The position numbers and the translations under genes are program-made. Of a stretch of 28,144 nucleotides of DNA, positions 19,801 to 28,144 are shown piece after piece. The stretch is from positions 1 through 28,144 of the IMG/VR virus record IMGVR_UViG_3300028925_011624, one strand, 5' to 3'. Each line of letters begins with the position of its first letter. The first letter of the stretch is position 1. The DNA comes from a virus. The notes beneath the pieces were generated by a model. It was not told the origin of the DNA. It saw only the letters and a list, made by a program, of their open reading frames with translations, and ran no database searches.

Positions 19801-20430
19801 AAGAAGTCGTCCACCAAACTCCCCCGTACCGGCAATAACTGCCTCCGTCAAAGCATCTTTGGCAACCTCTGATGCTGACTGACGTTGCAGTCCCTTTGAA
19901 TGCTCGATGCCCTCATCAATAAGTTTGCCAACGCCACCCGCCGCAGCCGCCGCTCCCAAAGCAGGAAGCAACCCCACGCCTCCGGTGAGAATGCCAACGC
20001 CAGCCGCAGCGGCTAAAGCAATCCCGCCCTCTCCTGCAAAATCAACAAGGTCGTATCGGCTAAAGCCCTTATCTTCTATCGAAAGGGGCACATCTCCGGG
20101 CTGACCTACAACTTCTCTTCCCTCTGGGGTTAAGGCATATGTTCCGTCAAGTCTTTTGAAATAATTACCAGAGCCAACGGCTCCGTCGAGAAAAAGTTGT
20201 TTTTCCTCATCTTTCTCAACATTTGCAAAACCGTACCGAAAGCCAGCATCCTTGACGCCAGTGGTGTCGATGTTTTGCTCTGCATCTATTTGTTTTTCTA
20301 AAACACCAGCGTCCTTCAAGTAATCCTGAATAAAGGCTTTTTCCACCTCATTTAGAGTTTCTCCCTCTATGTCAAACTGATAAGTCGCACCGGTTCCGTA
20401 CTTGTCATTTATAATGTTTATCTTTGCCAT
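16897..20430 (-). CDS. Large virion / DNA-ejection protein, 1177 aa
   Basis: This 1177-residue protein is unrecognised by motif but has the size, composition and position (next to the lysis genes) of internal virion proteins of podoviruses. It has an N-terminal beta-rich region (1-110), a Gly/Ala-rich hydrophobic segment at about 132-175 (GGIALAAAAGVGILTGGVGLL), long helical regions with no catalytic motif I can see, a second hydrophobic segment near 985-1020 (LGLALGAGLLIDPLTTVSTIAGL), and a Pro/Gln-rich C-terminus (about 1110-1160). The hydrophobic helices could cross the host envelope during DNA ejection. It may also carry an undetected lytic domain. Confidence 0.8.
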   Translation of the reverse strand: MAKINIINDKYGTGATYQFDIEGETLNEVEKAFIQDYLKDAGVLEKQIDAEQNIDTTGVKDAGFRYGFANVEKDEEKQLFLDGAVGSGNYFKRLDGTYALTPEGREVVGQPGDVPLSIEDKGFSRYDLVDFAGEGGIALAAAAGVGILTGGVGLLPALGAAAAAGGVGKLIDEGIEHSKGLQRQSASEVAKDALTEAVIAGTGEFGGRLLTSFVGRFIKGSTTNAQRAEHRKLLKWAKENNVTYVPDLATVSGKPLLARVQALTEQVLGNKRGPVIRESLETLVQTISRTDGIPIEEAQRTVLGILERSNELAQGAAETVAKDIAGVYGESVEALGERAARAIAGGNREELEAVTKSVAALDNQSLKDLSAGFSIIKTVFNKEVDFLNTPAYRELLGGKLIPLEDGTFVPPIRFRVSQAEDGVGEVYEPLVVNIGDTLDIIDGLGNQTTRIGGNEVLLKDEYIRALGGESLYNSARQNGNYISLGDYNKSRSNLNSVMNLQLGSRGSNAVAARKGEAVPVGAAQEMYRSLTDSFSTSIDDFGRVINQLDDNLTTLSPSEELINLAAAATGRGSVVDEPAKKQTVKTLRNKLSDIQSTLRALRQMNGAYASQREIFEDVGLKAIDARLKTATTVSDDILGADIEHIASVALKRPNDFDKLAKFLESPLRSKNQTAKILNALQQRLVVRGTRQEVQRGLATLTDDANLPIETIRFGGKTTQVKARDLLGGIMMRKLYNDSFDVVDGVRSINLLRFSNSANTNRQALNTVMGKDGASEFLDIADQIRATYKEFGSDLPPRFSSLMDDVVNKGMNPNDLKRSLRSLKEELKKVTGTTFERSLLDPNSLDLEKAASLMVGGKVPLQTVRATLDRLKGQVGEEEFGAIEQSLKDAGVKKFFSNIAGNGDDVSDISTINPVDAILNFRQLKNMIGTGQKSPTITRETLEYVFERGGVTGNEAIKSLENLARFAEFQAGRATSGKGTIAGANLGLALGAGLLIDPLTTVSTIAGLGVLSKFFSNPAFVKLLSRPKKESLRLFRQDEKGGIPEKAFLQAWTNLTRTIVDGGEDGSIPMTREEVQAQQGKLDKLLKIDQQPVASKTPTVRKVPPAPARIVSPQQPASPQPVPQPVQRPQAPVAPPQPAAGISSIPTGAQQSAGLASLRQQQQIDLTQPYRGVSAVRV

Positions 20431-20436
20431 TACTAA

Positions 20437-22851
20437 TTACTCAACCAACTCGCTTAACTTCCTTGTCGGGGTAGAATCAGGTTGATCTGGGTTGCTTGAC
20501 CCATCGGGTGAACCAAAAATTTTGAGAAAGTTTTCACCCAACCGTCCAAGGGCTTTGTTTTGAGAGATTGTTGGATTGTAAATTTTACCTTGCACTGGAT
20601 CCCAACTATCAGATTGGCTGGCTTCACCAACATTATCCAAGAATGTTTCTGACGCATCTTTTGATGTTTTTTGATACTTTCTTAGAATAGATTCAAGTTC
20701 GTCAATAGAGGCGTTCATTTCAAATTCAGTGGTCACCACACCAGCCTTGCTATAGTCAGCAAACCCACCCAGAAGGGCGATAACTCGGACACGGTCAGCG
20801 TCAGAGATTGTCCTGCCTGATTCACCAAGAAGGATCGGGGCAAGCTGAGCAGCGAGGGCGTTCTGAATAGTTTTATACTTAACGCGAGCCTGATATGACG
20901 TTAATTCTTCGGGTTTTGCACCTTCCCCAGGTCTCTCTGGCATTGTGAGATTAGTAATTTGAGGAAGTCGTCCTTGTATGAGCTTTTGAAGCGCCTCAGC
21001 ATCGCCACTTTCAGCCAAATCCTGAGCTTCCTTACCAAAATACTTTCCAATTTCGTCAGAAGACATTTCGGATGAAATATTTGCAGCAGCATTTTTGCCC
21101 GACAACAAGCCGCCAAGTTTGACGGTGTCAAATTCTTTTCTAGCTTTGGCAAAAATAGCACCCGCTAATTGTTCGGGTGTTCTGTCTATCTCATCCTGTG
21201 AAACCCCAGCAATCGCTCGCAATCTTCCCCCAAAAGCCGCCACTACGTTAGGTCCGCCAGAAATTTGAGGAACGTATGTCCGCATCTCCGCTGTTGACCT
21301 TAAGAATTTCGATGTATCTGCAAGTTGCGCGTTTAACCCGTTAGCAACGCCAGCTATGTCAATAGGGAGGACATGGCGAACTCCACTTCTATCGGTCCAC
21401 ACTTGAGCTTTGTATTTATCTCCGCCGACTTCTATCTCAGTTGATACTGGCTTAGCGCGTTCCATAAGTTGATCCATAAGGTTCTTCCTCGAGTCAATCC
21501 CCGCCTTAGATCTATACGCAGCCTTTGCACCCTCAGTCGTCATTGAAGACTTTAGAAAGTCCATCGGAACTATTGGTAAGCCAGCTTCAGTAGCCTCGTC
21601 TAGTTGCCTTGCGTTCATTCTGTAAAAAGATGCTCCGGGGCTACCGTTTTTATCAAAACTACCATCCCAAACACCAGCCCACGTTTTATTTTTGGCATAG
21701 GCGTCCGCTATTTTTTTCTCACCTAGAACAGTTGACACTAGCGAAGAGTCAATAGCCCGTTCTTTAGCGTCAAGAGCAAGTTTTGCTTTCAAAGCGCCTT
21801 CGCCCGCAGAACCAGCAGAACGAGCAAGCGCATTAAAGACGCTTTCTCCGGGGGCCCTCTGAGCGCCCATCAAGGAAAGGCTAAACGCAATTCCGGGGGC
21901 AGCTTTTTCCATGTCACTTAGGTTGAGGCCAAAAGTAGTCTTCAACTCGTTAAGCCTTTCTGTCTCGTTAAACTGAGCATCTGCACTACCCATAATACCA
22001 GCAATCGTGGTCCCATCTTTGCCTTTAACAAGAGAGGCTTCCTGTGAAAGATCCCCTGATTTTGTCGCAGCGGCAGCTTCTTCTGCACTCGACGGAGCGC
22101 CAGTTGCTTGACGAAGAGCCTCTTCTTCCGGGGAACTTACGGATGCAGCGGCTTGGGAAGCCTTAGCGGTTTCAGCAGCTTGCTCAGCCTGAGCAGCCTT
22201 GGCTTTCTCAACGGGCGTTGTTGGTGGCCTAAGAACTCCACCACTAAGAGCGTCGGCAGCGCGTTGTGTTTGAGTTTTTGCTTGGGCTTGGGCCTTTGCA
22301 AGATTAGATTTCTTCGCTTGAGATGATTCCAGCGCAGACTTCATAAGTTCGTCTTGAACTGACATTGCCTGTTTGGAAAAGGGACTTCTAAGGGCCTCTA
22401 GGCGAGCGGCCTCCTGCTTAATTGGCTCTAAAAAATTCGGAGGAAGTTGAGAGTTTGCTTCAGCGCGAGAGGCAGAATTTAATGCATCTGTTATGGATTC
22501 TCCATAGGAAGGTGATCGCGCTGCGTTCCTGTAATCTTGCATACTTGGAATTGGAGCAACTTTTTTAGCGATTCCTCTTGCTGTTTTTAGCTGATCTGGG
22601 TCAGATGCGGTCAAAAGGCCAGGAATGCCACGCCGTATGCCTCGCAAGGCATTTGCGCGCCTGTTCATTTCCTGCTGTTCAAAAGAAGCGCGGAGACGCC
22701 TTTCTCTGTCCGCGATTGGCTTCACTGTTAGTTGATAGATAGAGTCAGTAACCCTACCCAACTCAGTGGGGCTATCGGAGCGCGAAAGGAACGGCGCACC
22801 ACCCTGCTGCAACATCAAGGTCGGGATGCCTTTTCTGCGGTGAGCTTTCAT
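20437..22851 (-). CDS. Virion protein, 804 aa, internal/ejection type
   Basis: This 804-residue protein has no recognised motif. It is Ala-, Gln- and Lys-rich, with predicted coiled-coil near residues 160-250 (AQAKTQTQRAAD, AAQAEQAAETAKAS), and otherwise helical and soluble. The composition and its place between two large late genes suggest an internal or tail component. It begins with a basic segment (MKAHRRKGIP). ATG 22851 overlaps the preceding stop; ATG at residue 13 is possible. There is no strong Shine-Dalgarno, consistent with coupled translation. Confidence 0.75.
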   Translation of the reverse strand: MKAHRRKGIPTLMLQQGGAPFLSRSDSPTELGRVTDSIYQLTVKPIADRERRLRASFEQQEMNRRANALRGIRRGIPGLLTASDPDQLKTARGIAKKVAPIPSMQDYRNAARSPSYGESITDALNSASRAEANSQLPPNFLEPIKQEAARLEALRSPFSKQAMSVQDELMKSALESSQAKKSNLAKAQAQAKTQTQRAADALSGGVLRPPTTPVEKAKAAQAEQAAETAKASQAAASVSSPEEEALRQATGAPSSAEEAAAATKSGDLSQEASLVKGKDGTTIAGIMGSADAQFNETERLNELKTTFGLNLSDMEKAAPGIAFSLSLMGAQRAPGESVFNALARSAGSAGEGALKAKLALDAKERAIDSSLVSTVLGEKKIADAYAKNKTWAGVWDGSFDKNGSPGASFYRMNARQLDEATEAGLPIVPMDFLKSSMTTEGAKAAYRSKAGIDSRKNLMDQLMERAKPVSTEIEVGGDKYKAQVWTDRSGVRHVLPIDIAGVANGLNAQLADTSKFLRSTAEMRTYVPQISGGPNVVAAFGGRLRAIAGVSQDEIDRTPEQLAGAIFAKARKEFDTVKLGGLLSGKNAAANISSEMSSDEIGKYFGKEAQDLAESGDAEALQKLIQGRLPQITNLTMPERPGEGAKPEELTSYQARVKYKTIQNALAAQLAPILLGESGRTISDADRVRVIALLGGFADYSKAGVVTTEFEMNASIDELESILRKYQKTSKDASETFLDNVGEASQSDSWDPVQGKIYNPTISQNKALGRLGENFLKIFGSPDGSSNPDQPDSTPTRKLSELVE

Positions 22852-23888
22852 TGTGGTGAACCGGCTTTTACGCCAAAGGCGGGGCCTAATGCCCCCGGTT
22901 GTTTAGTGAACGGGTTGTAAATCTGGAGACCCAAGGTTCCAAGGCCAGCCAATTGCGCCAAGCCAAATGGTTGCGCTTGAGGTGAAGTTGTCCTGCTCAC
23001 GCTTGTCCCTCCCGCTTGAGGAACTCCAGTCAGAACATCCCTCACAAATCCAATCCGAGAGAATGGATCTTGCAACTGGGCAACACGCTGCGCCCTCTGG
23101 GCATCCTGCTGGGCCTGTAGCTGGCTCTGCTGTTGACCGCCAAGGCTAGAGAGAAGCTGAATGTCAGTCATGTCTGCATCTCTTTGAATGCCGCCAAGAC
23201 GAAGAACGTCCCCGCCGATATCTCTAATGGCGCTTCCAAGCTGCGGATATCGCATGGCAACGTCCCCAAGAAGAGACTGAAGGCCCTGTTGGCGAGCAAA
23301 CTGCTGACCAAACTCTTGTTGAGATTGACCCATTGCCTGTTGGTAACCCTGATACCGCAGGTTAGATAGCTGATCGTTCATCAGGTCGTCGTAACGGCGC
23401 TCAACACGCTCACGCGCCCTATCTGCGCCAGATCCGCCAAAAGCACCCGCTTGACCCGCAAGCTGAGAGGAAACATCCCCTAGAGCCTCTTGCCGTTGCC
23501 GACCGATGTTTGTCTCAATTTGCTGAGCGACTTGTTGCTCAAAGGGATTGAAAAACGCCTGAGCAGACGCCGGGTCATACTGGTACTGCTCCGGAGACAA
23601 TAGCCCCTGAATCCCAGATTGACTTGCTCCAAGGCCGCTCAAGGCTTTTTGAATAGCCTCTTGCTGTTGGGGGACAAAGTCAGCCGCCTGTTGAATGTAG
23701 GGGTTGAACCCGCCCACAGCTTCTTGGCCGCGTTGCATTGCTTGCAGTTGAAGTGGCGAGAACCCTGCGACAGGGATGTCCGGAACAGGAATTGGGGTTT
23801 TAGCCGCCTCGCGGGCTTCCTTCAAAAGAAGGCGTGTTTCTTCCTCAACAAAAGGAGCAAGGCTTGAGCCGGTTATAGCAATAGACAT
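22848..23888 (-). CDS. Virion protein, Gln-rich, 346 aa
   Basis: This 346-residue protein has an FSPLQLQAMQ motif, PYIQQAADF, SPEQYQYDPASAQAFFNPFEQQVAQQIETNIGRQRQEA and GSGADRARERVERRYDDLMNDQLSNLRYQGYQQAM. This set, with the Y-Q-G-Y-Q-Q-A and F-N-P-(Y/F)-E/Q-Q segments, is typical of a protein found in the late cluster of many marine podoviruses. The rest is Gln-rich, helical and possibly coiled coil. Role in DNA ejection or tail assembly is inferred from position. It overlaps the preceding stop (TAATG). Confidence 0.8.
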   Translation of the reverse strand: MSIAITGSSLAPFVEEETRLLLKEAREAAKTPIPVPDIPVAGFSPLQLQAMQRGQEAVGGFNPYIQQAADFVPQQQEAIQKALSGLGASQSGIQGLLSPEQYQYDPASAQAFFNPFEQQVAQQIETNIGRQRQEALGDVSSQLAGQAGAFGGSGADRARERVERRYDDLMNDQLSNLRYQGYQQAMGQSQQEFGQQFARQQGLQSLLGDVAMRYPQLGSAIRDIGGDVLRLGGIQRDADMTDIQLLSSLGGQQQSQLQAQQDAQRAQRVAQLQDPFSRIGFVRDVLTGVPQAGGTSVSRTTSPQAQPFGLAQLAGLGTLGLQIYNPFTKQPGALGPAFGVKAGSPQ

Positions 23889-25288
23889 TACGCTCTCCGC
23901 TCAAGTTGGTTCATCATGGCGTACATTCGGTCGGTGCCGAGATCGACACTGCCGCCTCCTGCACCCTTAACGGCGTCCGCCGTGAAAACAAATTCGTTAT
24001 TGGAAAGCATAGCCGGTACAAGATCGTCCGTTTCCCCACCCAAACCAGATATCTGCCCAGAACGGCGAGGAAAGCCCTGCCGAGCAATCATTTGATCTCG
24101 CAAGTCAGACAGTCCACCGCCTCTTGCGGCGCTGACGGCTCCCGGCATAGGCGGGGGCTCAGCTTGGCGCGGGGCCATGGGTAATGAAGTCCGGCTGGGA
24201 GAGTTCAATATCTTATCGATCTCAGCCTCCAACAAACTTTTTCTTTCCCTTAGCTCAGGAATGTTGGCCCCTTCACGAGCCATTTGACCTACGACGCCTG
24301 ATATTTGTTGGTTTATCTGGTTAATCCGACCGGCTTGTTGAGCAACTGTCATTGCGGGGGTTGCTGCCGGAGACCTGTTTAAAGCGGCAGCGGCCACCGC
24401 AGGGCTACCTCCTTCTGCCATAGGAACTCCGGGGCGAAGGCCCTCCAATTTCACGGGGGGCTCTGCTGGAAGTCTGAAGCTAAGGCGTAGCCTTTTGATG
24501 TCGTCAGCCGTCGCCTCACTACCTAGCGTTTCTCGCGCTAACAAATAATCTGAATATGTCTTCTCATTCTCAAACTCCTGCTTTTCAGCGCCAGAGCCGG
24601 AGAACAATGAAAATGCTGCTATACCAAGCCCTGCTGCTGGAAGAGGGTACTTTTTCGCTAAACCAACGGCGCTATCAAATAGGTTGCCAGAAAGACCTTT
24701 AGCCGCTGCCCCAGTAGCTTGGGATGACGCAAATCCCGCATTAATACCTGGAATTGTTCCCGCTGCTCCCGATGCGGCTCCACCTGGGATAAGCCCGCCT
24801 ATACCGGGAATGGCGCTAGCATAGCTCTGCATACCGGCTTGCAGACCAGGGAAAGCCACTCCGGCTCCGTAGCCCGCAACGCCTCCAAGCGCCGCCGCAG
24901 TTAACGCCTGTTGGGGGGTGCCACCTCCAACTAAAGAGCCAAGACCAGACCCAATAGCCGCACCCGTTGGGCCTCCGATCATAAAGCCAATAGCGCCGCC
25001 CACAGGCGCTGCTATCTTCTTAACTAAACGCTTAATCTTCTTGAAAAAGAACTCAGGCTGGCCCGTAATTGGGTTAATGCTATTTAGGTTGCTGCCGACC
25101 ACATATCTGCTTGGCTCGTCAATACCCATAGCCTTCATCTGGGCAAACAGGGCACCCTTGAGAATAGGATTGGCGTCCAAGACATCCCCCGGAACCACAG
25201 TCTCGCCTTGTGCGGCGTGGATCATGTAGGTGTCTTCGTATCTACCAAGAGCCGCTAGGTTGTCGGCTAAACTTTGAATTGGAGTCAT
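23888..25288 (-). CDS. Virion-associated protein, two-part architecture, 466 aa
   Basis: The N-terminal 70 residues include TYMIHAAQGETVVPGDVLDANPILKGALFAQM and IDEPSRYVVGSNLNSINPITGQPEFFFKKIKRLVKK. A Gly/Ala-rich segment follows (about 88-215: GGAIGFMIGGPTGAAIGSGLGSLVGGG and more), then a Pro-rich middle and a C-terminus SDDLVPAMLSNNEFVFTADAVKGAG-like. Both ends are widely shared among marine phage late genes. The Gly-zipper-like repeats suggest membrane insertion, so a role in membrane penetration or ejection is plausible. GAGGT lies about 9 nt upstream of ATG 25288. Confidence 0.8.
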   Translation of the reverse strand: MTPIQSLADNLAALGRYEDTYMIHAAQGETVVPGDVLDANPILKGALFAQMKAMGIDEPSRYVVGSNLNSINPITGQPEFFFKKIKRLVKKIAAPVGGAIGFMIGGPTGAAIGSGLGSLVGGGTPQQALTAAALGGVAGYGAGVAFPGLQAGMQSYASAIPGIGGLIPGGAASGAAGTIPGINAGFASSQATGAAAKGLSGNLFDSAVGLAKKYPLPAAGLGIAAFSLFSGSGAEKQEFENEKTYSDYLLARETLGSEATADDIKRLRLSFRLPAEPPVKLEGLRPGVPMAEGGSPAVAAAALNRSPAATPAMTVAQQAGRINQINQQISGVVGQMAREGANIPELRERKSLLEAEIDKILNSPSRTSLPMAPRQAEPPPMPGAVSAARGGGLSDLRDQMIARQGFPRRSGQISGLGGETDDLVPAMLSNNEFVFTADAVKGAGGGSVDLGTDRMYAMMNQLERRA

Positions 25289-25290
25289 GG

Positions 25291-25650
25291 TTAGGTAACC
25301 TCAAGTGCGGCCATAGTAACATGGAAAACATTTGCAGCAGAAGGAGTAACTTTTAAAGCGTCCGCCTCCTCAAGCACAATAATCGACTGCCCGTCCGCTG
25401 TACTTGCAGCGTTCTGGCCCAGCATCTCCTGGGAGATGCCAGCCCCAATACTTACGTTATTTAAGAAATTATAGGTTGCTGAGGCGCTACTATCTGTTAC
25501 CTGCATGGTAATAGTTGCAGCAGTTCCTGTGGTCACGTTAGTGACGCGCACGGACTTGACCACAGCGCTTGTCACAGCGGGGACCGTGTAGACCGTAGCG
25601 GAGCCCGTAGCGGTAAGGCTAGCAAAGCTATTTCTGTAAGTATTTGCCAT
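25291..25650 (-). CDS. Small beta-rich virion protein, 119 aa
   Basis: This 119-residue protein is Thr/Ser/Val-rich and almost wholly beta (VYTVPAVTSAVVKSVRVTNVTTGTAATITMQVTDSS, then SIIVLEEADALKV). This fits small marine-phage virion proteins, possibly a decoration or tail-associated beta sandwich. ATG 25650 is chosen over TTG at 25653; AAGG lies 4 nt upstream, overlapping the previous stop. Confidence 0.8.
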   Translation of the reverse strand: MANTYRNSFASLTATGSATVYTVPAVTSAVVKSVRVTNVTTGTAATITMQVTDSSASATYNFLNNVSIGAGISQEMLGQNAASTADGQSIIVLEEADALKVTPSAANVFHVTMAALEVT

Positions 25651-25656
25651 CAAGCC

Positions 25657-25905
25657 TTACCATTTTTTACAAGACCAATATCGGGGCGTCAGGATGTCTT
25701 TTGCGGTGTCGCACTTGTGCCTCGCCCTGAAAGACTTGCGTCTAGCGGGAATGTTCTTTTTTATCGTCATATTAGGGTCGCCAAACCTAACAAGTTTTTC
25801 TTTTCCAGCTTTATTCCGCGCTGCAACAGCAAACTTTTTTGGCTTCCCAGGAGTTCTTTTTGGCTTGTTATAGCCAGAAAATCGTTCGCCCCTAAAAGTT
25901 ATCAC
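25657..25905 (-). CDS. Small basic conserved marine-phage protein, 82 aa
   Basis: This 82-residue, highly basic protein has YNKPKRTPGKPKKFAVAA, VRFGDPNMTIKKNIPARRKSFRARHKCDTAKDILTPRYWSCKKW. The C-terminal pattern, an RFGD/FGDPNM turn and FRARH-x-C...YWSC-x-x-W, is shared by marine phages and looks like a small RNA/DNA-binding module; function is unknown. The start is GTG 25905, with GGGGAG unusually close; GTG is likely selected with help from translation of the preceding gene. Confidence 0.85.
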   Translation of the reverse strand: MITFRGERFSGYNKPKRTPGKPKKFAVAARNKAGKEKLVRFGDPNMTIKKNIPARRKSFRARHKCDTAKDILTPRYWSCKKW

Positions 25906-25909
25906 TCCC

Positions 25910-26083
25910 CTACCCGATAAACCAAGACTGAGCTTCAGCCTGATTCCTTATTTCCTGGGGCGTCTTAATGCTTCCAAGGATCAACTCCAAAGAATTTATT
26001 AAGGACGAAAATGTATTAACGTCATAAAATTCTGGTGCGGACGGAAGGCGAGACTTAGTTAAAACTTGATCTAACTTGCTCAT
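25910..26083 (-). CDS. Short hypothetical late protein, 57 aa
   Basis: This 57-residue ORF lies in a gap between two late genes. It starts at ATG 26083, overlapping the stop of the preceding gene (ATGA), and ends 4 nt before the next GTG. It begins SKLDQVLTKSRLPSAPEFYDVNTFSSLINSLE and is mostly helical, with no recognised motif. Tight packing on both sides and codon coupling support it as real. Confidence 0.75.
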   Translation of the reverse strand: MSKLDQVLTKSRLPSAPEFYDVNTFSSLINSLELILGSIKTPQEIRNQAEAQSWFIG

Positions 26084-27954
26084 CTTTGACCATCCTGTTG
26101 AATGTCCAGCCTGTTAGTCCCTAACCGCCAAGCCACGTTAAGCGTGTTTGACTCGACCCTCAAAGCAACTTGCCGCGCTCTGCCACGAATGTTTTGTTGA
26201 CCGCTGGTCGCCCCAATACTTGCAGTTGCCTTCGTTGACAAAGTATCGCCGGGAGCATTTCTTCCCTTGATGGTATAGGTTGCAGTCGGCCCGCTAGCTG
26301 TCCCTATAAAAGTAATATCGGGGATAAGCCTTTTAAAGAAAACGAACTGTTGACCGTCAGTCGTATCGATGTCGCTGCTTTCAACGTGAGCCGCGATTGC
26401 AGCGCCGTCATTCGAATAACCAAACTCGTGATAATAAAGACGGTGATCGGTCCCCGCCGCTATCGGATAAGAGTAAAGACCGCTTTCAATCCACGCCGTC
26501 CTGTCGAAAGTACCGATTGTCCAGATCTGCTGGCTAAAGTCGTAAGTTACGTACCTGTTGATATCGTCACTGTCCGCACTCGGATAGAACCAAGTAATCT
26601 CGTTGTGGTTTTTGTTAAACCCAGCAACAACTTTTTCAGCCTGAGCTAGGTTTATGTCCTCAAAAACGTAATCCTTGACAGTGCATGGGATGGCTTGAAC
26701 GCGACCGGTGTATGCATAAAACTCTTCTGTATCCATCCAAAACACGGCATTGTCAGCGGACACAGCAGCGTTAGGGCCGATTATGCTGGGACCAATGCTT
26801 GCAACCTCAAACCTATAGACAAGATCGCCGCCAACAAATTGCATCGAGTAAACGCAACTGTCAGTCCAAAGCAGTATTTCTTTTTGAGTTTCAAACGCGG
26901 TAATTATTGAAGAACCGTTCGAAAGAACCTGCCTTCCGGCGCTATTTTCTAGCGTTGGAGTCCAGTCAACTGCTGACTCAAAATCACTATAGCGGACAAG
27001 CATGGGGTCTCGGTCGCTTGAGCCAATTTCGTTGGTGCCAAAACTAATAATTTGTCGTTGCTGGTTGCTTACAATTATTTTGCGGCTAATAGTAGGAGCG
27101 CCGCTTGCCCCCCCTAGCGAGCCTAGCAGTACTCCGCGAGTAGCCGTTCCCGCGCTTGTGTCCCAGTAATAGACCGGACCATCTCTAACATTAAATACAA
27201 GGTCTTCACCCCAAGTGTCTTCCGACCAAAGACGAAGGATGTCACCGATGGCTAAACTGGACGCCGCAGAGCCCCAAGTCCCTCTGCCCCAAGACCCGGC
27301 ACCCCAACCAGTACCCGATACGGTGGTGTCAAGGCCGATGTCAATTTGATAAGTGCCAACTGTTGATCCGCCTCCGGTTCCGGTGTCAGATCCGTTTGCA
27401 GCGACAAGCGTTGGGTCTAGCGCTCCGTTAACCGTGATGGATGCTATTGTCGATACTTCACGGACTGAAATAGTGTATGAGTTGACGTTAACAACGGAAA
27501 TTACGTTGTACTCTTGGTTGAGCCGCGCAGCCGTTATAGTGCCCCCAAGGGTTGCCGCACCGCTGAATGTAACGAAGTCCCCCACACCCGCCCCGTGGTT
27601 TGAGTCAGTAACGGTTACCGTTGACTGTCCGCTTGTCGCAGAAAAGGTTACGTCCCCGGCAGACGTTGTACTCCTTATTGGAGTAATGTCGTAAAACCCA
27701 TCACCTTCATCAATGTAGTATTTAATGTTGGTCCCTACGGAAATGTACTTATTGCCGTCTAGGGCCACCCACGGGTGAAGAGACCGGCACGAGCCTAAAA
27801 ATGTATTAGGGCCTTTTTTCTCCCAACCCCCAATAACTTCCGGAAGTCCGTTGTTAAACCGGATTTTGTCCGAGTCAGACCAACCGCCTTCGTTGGTGTA
27901 GTCGGTCTGGTCTTTATTTATACCAGGGCGAAATTTTAATGAAAAAAGAGGCAT
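26080..27954 (-). CDS. Tail/virion protein, 624 aa
   Basis: The N-terminus (LFSLKFRPGINKDQTDYTNEGGWSDSDKIRFNNGLPEVIGGWEKKG, from residue 3) is a signature shared by a large protein family in marine podovirus late clusters; it begins with an F-x-P-G-I-N motif and G-G-W-x-D-x-D-K-I-R-F. What follows is largely beta, with multiple small repeats (VTFSGAATLGG, TISVREVSTIASITVNG). The fold suggests a tail tube, nozzle or beta-propeller-like tail component, inferred from composition and position only. The coding strand start is ATG 27954, with a weak TTTGAG upstream. Confidence 0.82.
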   Translation of the reverse strand: MPLFSLKFRPGINKDQTDYTNEGGWSDSDKIRFNNGLPEVIGGWEKKGPNTFLGSCRSLHPWVALDGNKYISVGTNIKYYIDEGDGFYDITPIRSTTSAGDVTFSATSGQSTVTVTDSNHGAGVGDFVTFSGAATLGGTITAARLNQEYNVISVVNVNSYTISVREVSTIASITVNGALDPTLVAANGSDTGTGGGSTVGTYQIDIGLDTTVSGTGWGAGSWGRGTWGSAASSLAIGDILRLWSEDTWGEDLVFNVRDGPVYYWDTSAGTATRGVLLGSLGGASGAPTISRKIIVSNQQRQIISFGTNEIGSSDRDPMLVRYSDFESAVDWTPTLENSAGRQVLSNGSSIITAFETQKEILLWTDSCVYSMQFVGGDLVYRFEVASIGPSIIGPNAAVSADNAVFWMDTEEFYAYTGRVQAIPCTVKDYVFEDINLAQAEKVVAGFNKNHNEITWFYPSADSDDINRYVTYDFSQQIWTIGTFDRTAWIESGLYSYPIAAGTDHRLYYHEFGYSNDGAAIAAHVESSDIDTTDGQQFVFFKRLIPDITFIGTASGPTATYTIKGRNAPGDTLSTKATASIGATSGQQNIRGRARQVALRVESNTLNVAWRLGTNRLDIQQDGQR

Positions 27955-27960
27955 CTCAAA

Positions 27961-28144
27961 TCACGGCGCGTCAGGCCACGTTGGGTCGCTCGCATCAGAC
28001 GTAGCCGCCGGAAGATTTCTCAATGCGGTCCGGTACGTCACCCACGCTGCCGGTACATCCTCACCAGCCTCTTGAGCCTTCACGACAACCCAGTCGCAAG
28101 CAGCGAGCAATCGATCACGTTTTGCTCGAAGCGCCACCCACTCG
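27961..28144 (-). CDS. Tail assembly chaperone-like protein, partial (5' end outside window)
   Basis: The 60 C-terminal residues visible have WVALRAKRDRLLAACDWVVVKAQEAGEDVPAAWVTYRTALRNLPAA, then PTWPDAP. The pattern R-x-x-R-x-x-L-L-x-x-x-D-W, W-x-x-Y-R-x-x-L-R-x-x-P and a C-terminal P-x-W-P is typical of phage tail-fibre or tail assembly chaperones (XkdW/gp-like). It lies 6 nt upstream of the next ATG. The 5' end lies beyond position 28144. Confidence 0.8.
   Translation of the reverse strand, partial: EWVALRAKRDRLLAACDWVVVKAQEAGEDVPAAWVTYRTALRNLPAATSDASDPTWPDAP

Noticed and set aside
19907-20104. Proline/alanine-rich ORFs on the + strand within the large virion gene
   Set aside because: They are complements of Gly/Ala-rich coding sequence and lack ribosome-binding sites.

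Overview
The window looks like part of a tailed bacteriophage genome, most likely a marine podovirus-like phage of a Gram-negative host. This rests on gene types: DUF932, GP88-like, Rad52-type annealing protein, PD-(D/E)XK exonuclease, SSB, DUF1064 nuclease, M15 endolysin, XhlA-like holin, and a run of late genes of kinds common in uncultured marine podoviruses. A host-type parS site, TTGACA-type promoters and purine-rich Shine-Dalgarno sites fit a proteobacterial host. Host identity is inference.

Layout. 1-1430: the end of a 34-bp-period repeat array at the window edge, a small proline-rich membrane ORF (+), an EF-hand membrane protein (-), and a + strand gene behind a boxA-like leader. 1757-5403: minus-strand accessory genes in three transcription units, separated by Rho-independent terminators and G-rich tandem repeats. 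Several genes have a short GC hairpin about 22-26 nt before the start codon. 5404-6078: a gene-poor region with a parS site and a promoter. 6079-11064: a tightly packed minus-strand early operon. It starts with a Nop/IS110-like protein (candidate TasA) and runs through a SleB-type hydrolase, replication-loader-like proteins, a DnaJ-type zinc finger and a DnaA-domain-IV/zinc-ribbon protein. A 19-unit array of 34-bp repeats follows, then two small genes.

11174-11897: divergent + strand pair including a TerS-like protein. 11894-15467: minus-strand recombination operon (small ORF, exonuclease, Rad52, SSB, HNH, three small proteins) behind a promoter overlapping a perfect inverted repeat. 15715-16895: DUF1064 nuclease, a divergent ribbon-helix-helix regulator, and the holin/endolysin lysis pair. 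16897-28144: minus-strand late operon of virion proteins ending in a partial tail-assembly chaperone-like gene cut by the window edge.

The main finding is the probable TIGR-Tas system: an array of 19 units, each with two conserved blocks separated by two 8-9 nt variable segments, in the same direction as and about 2.9 kb downstream of a nuclease-less Nop/Transposase_20-like protein. A second, oppositely oriented array fragment with the same 34-bp period is cut by the left edge of the window.
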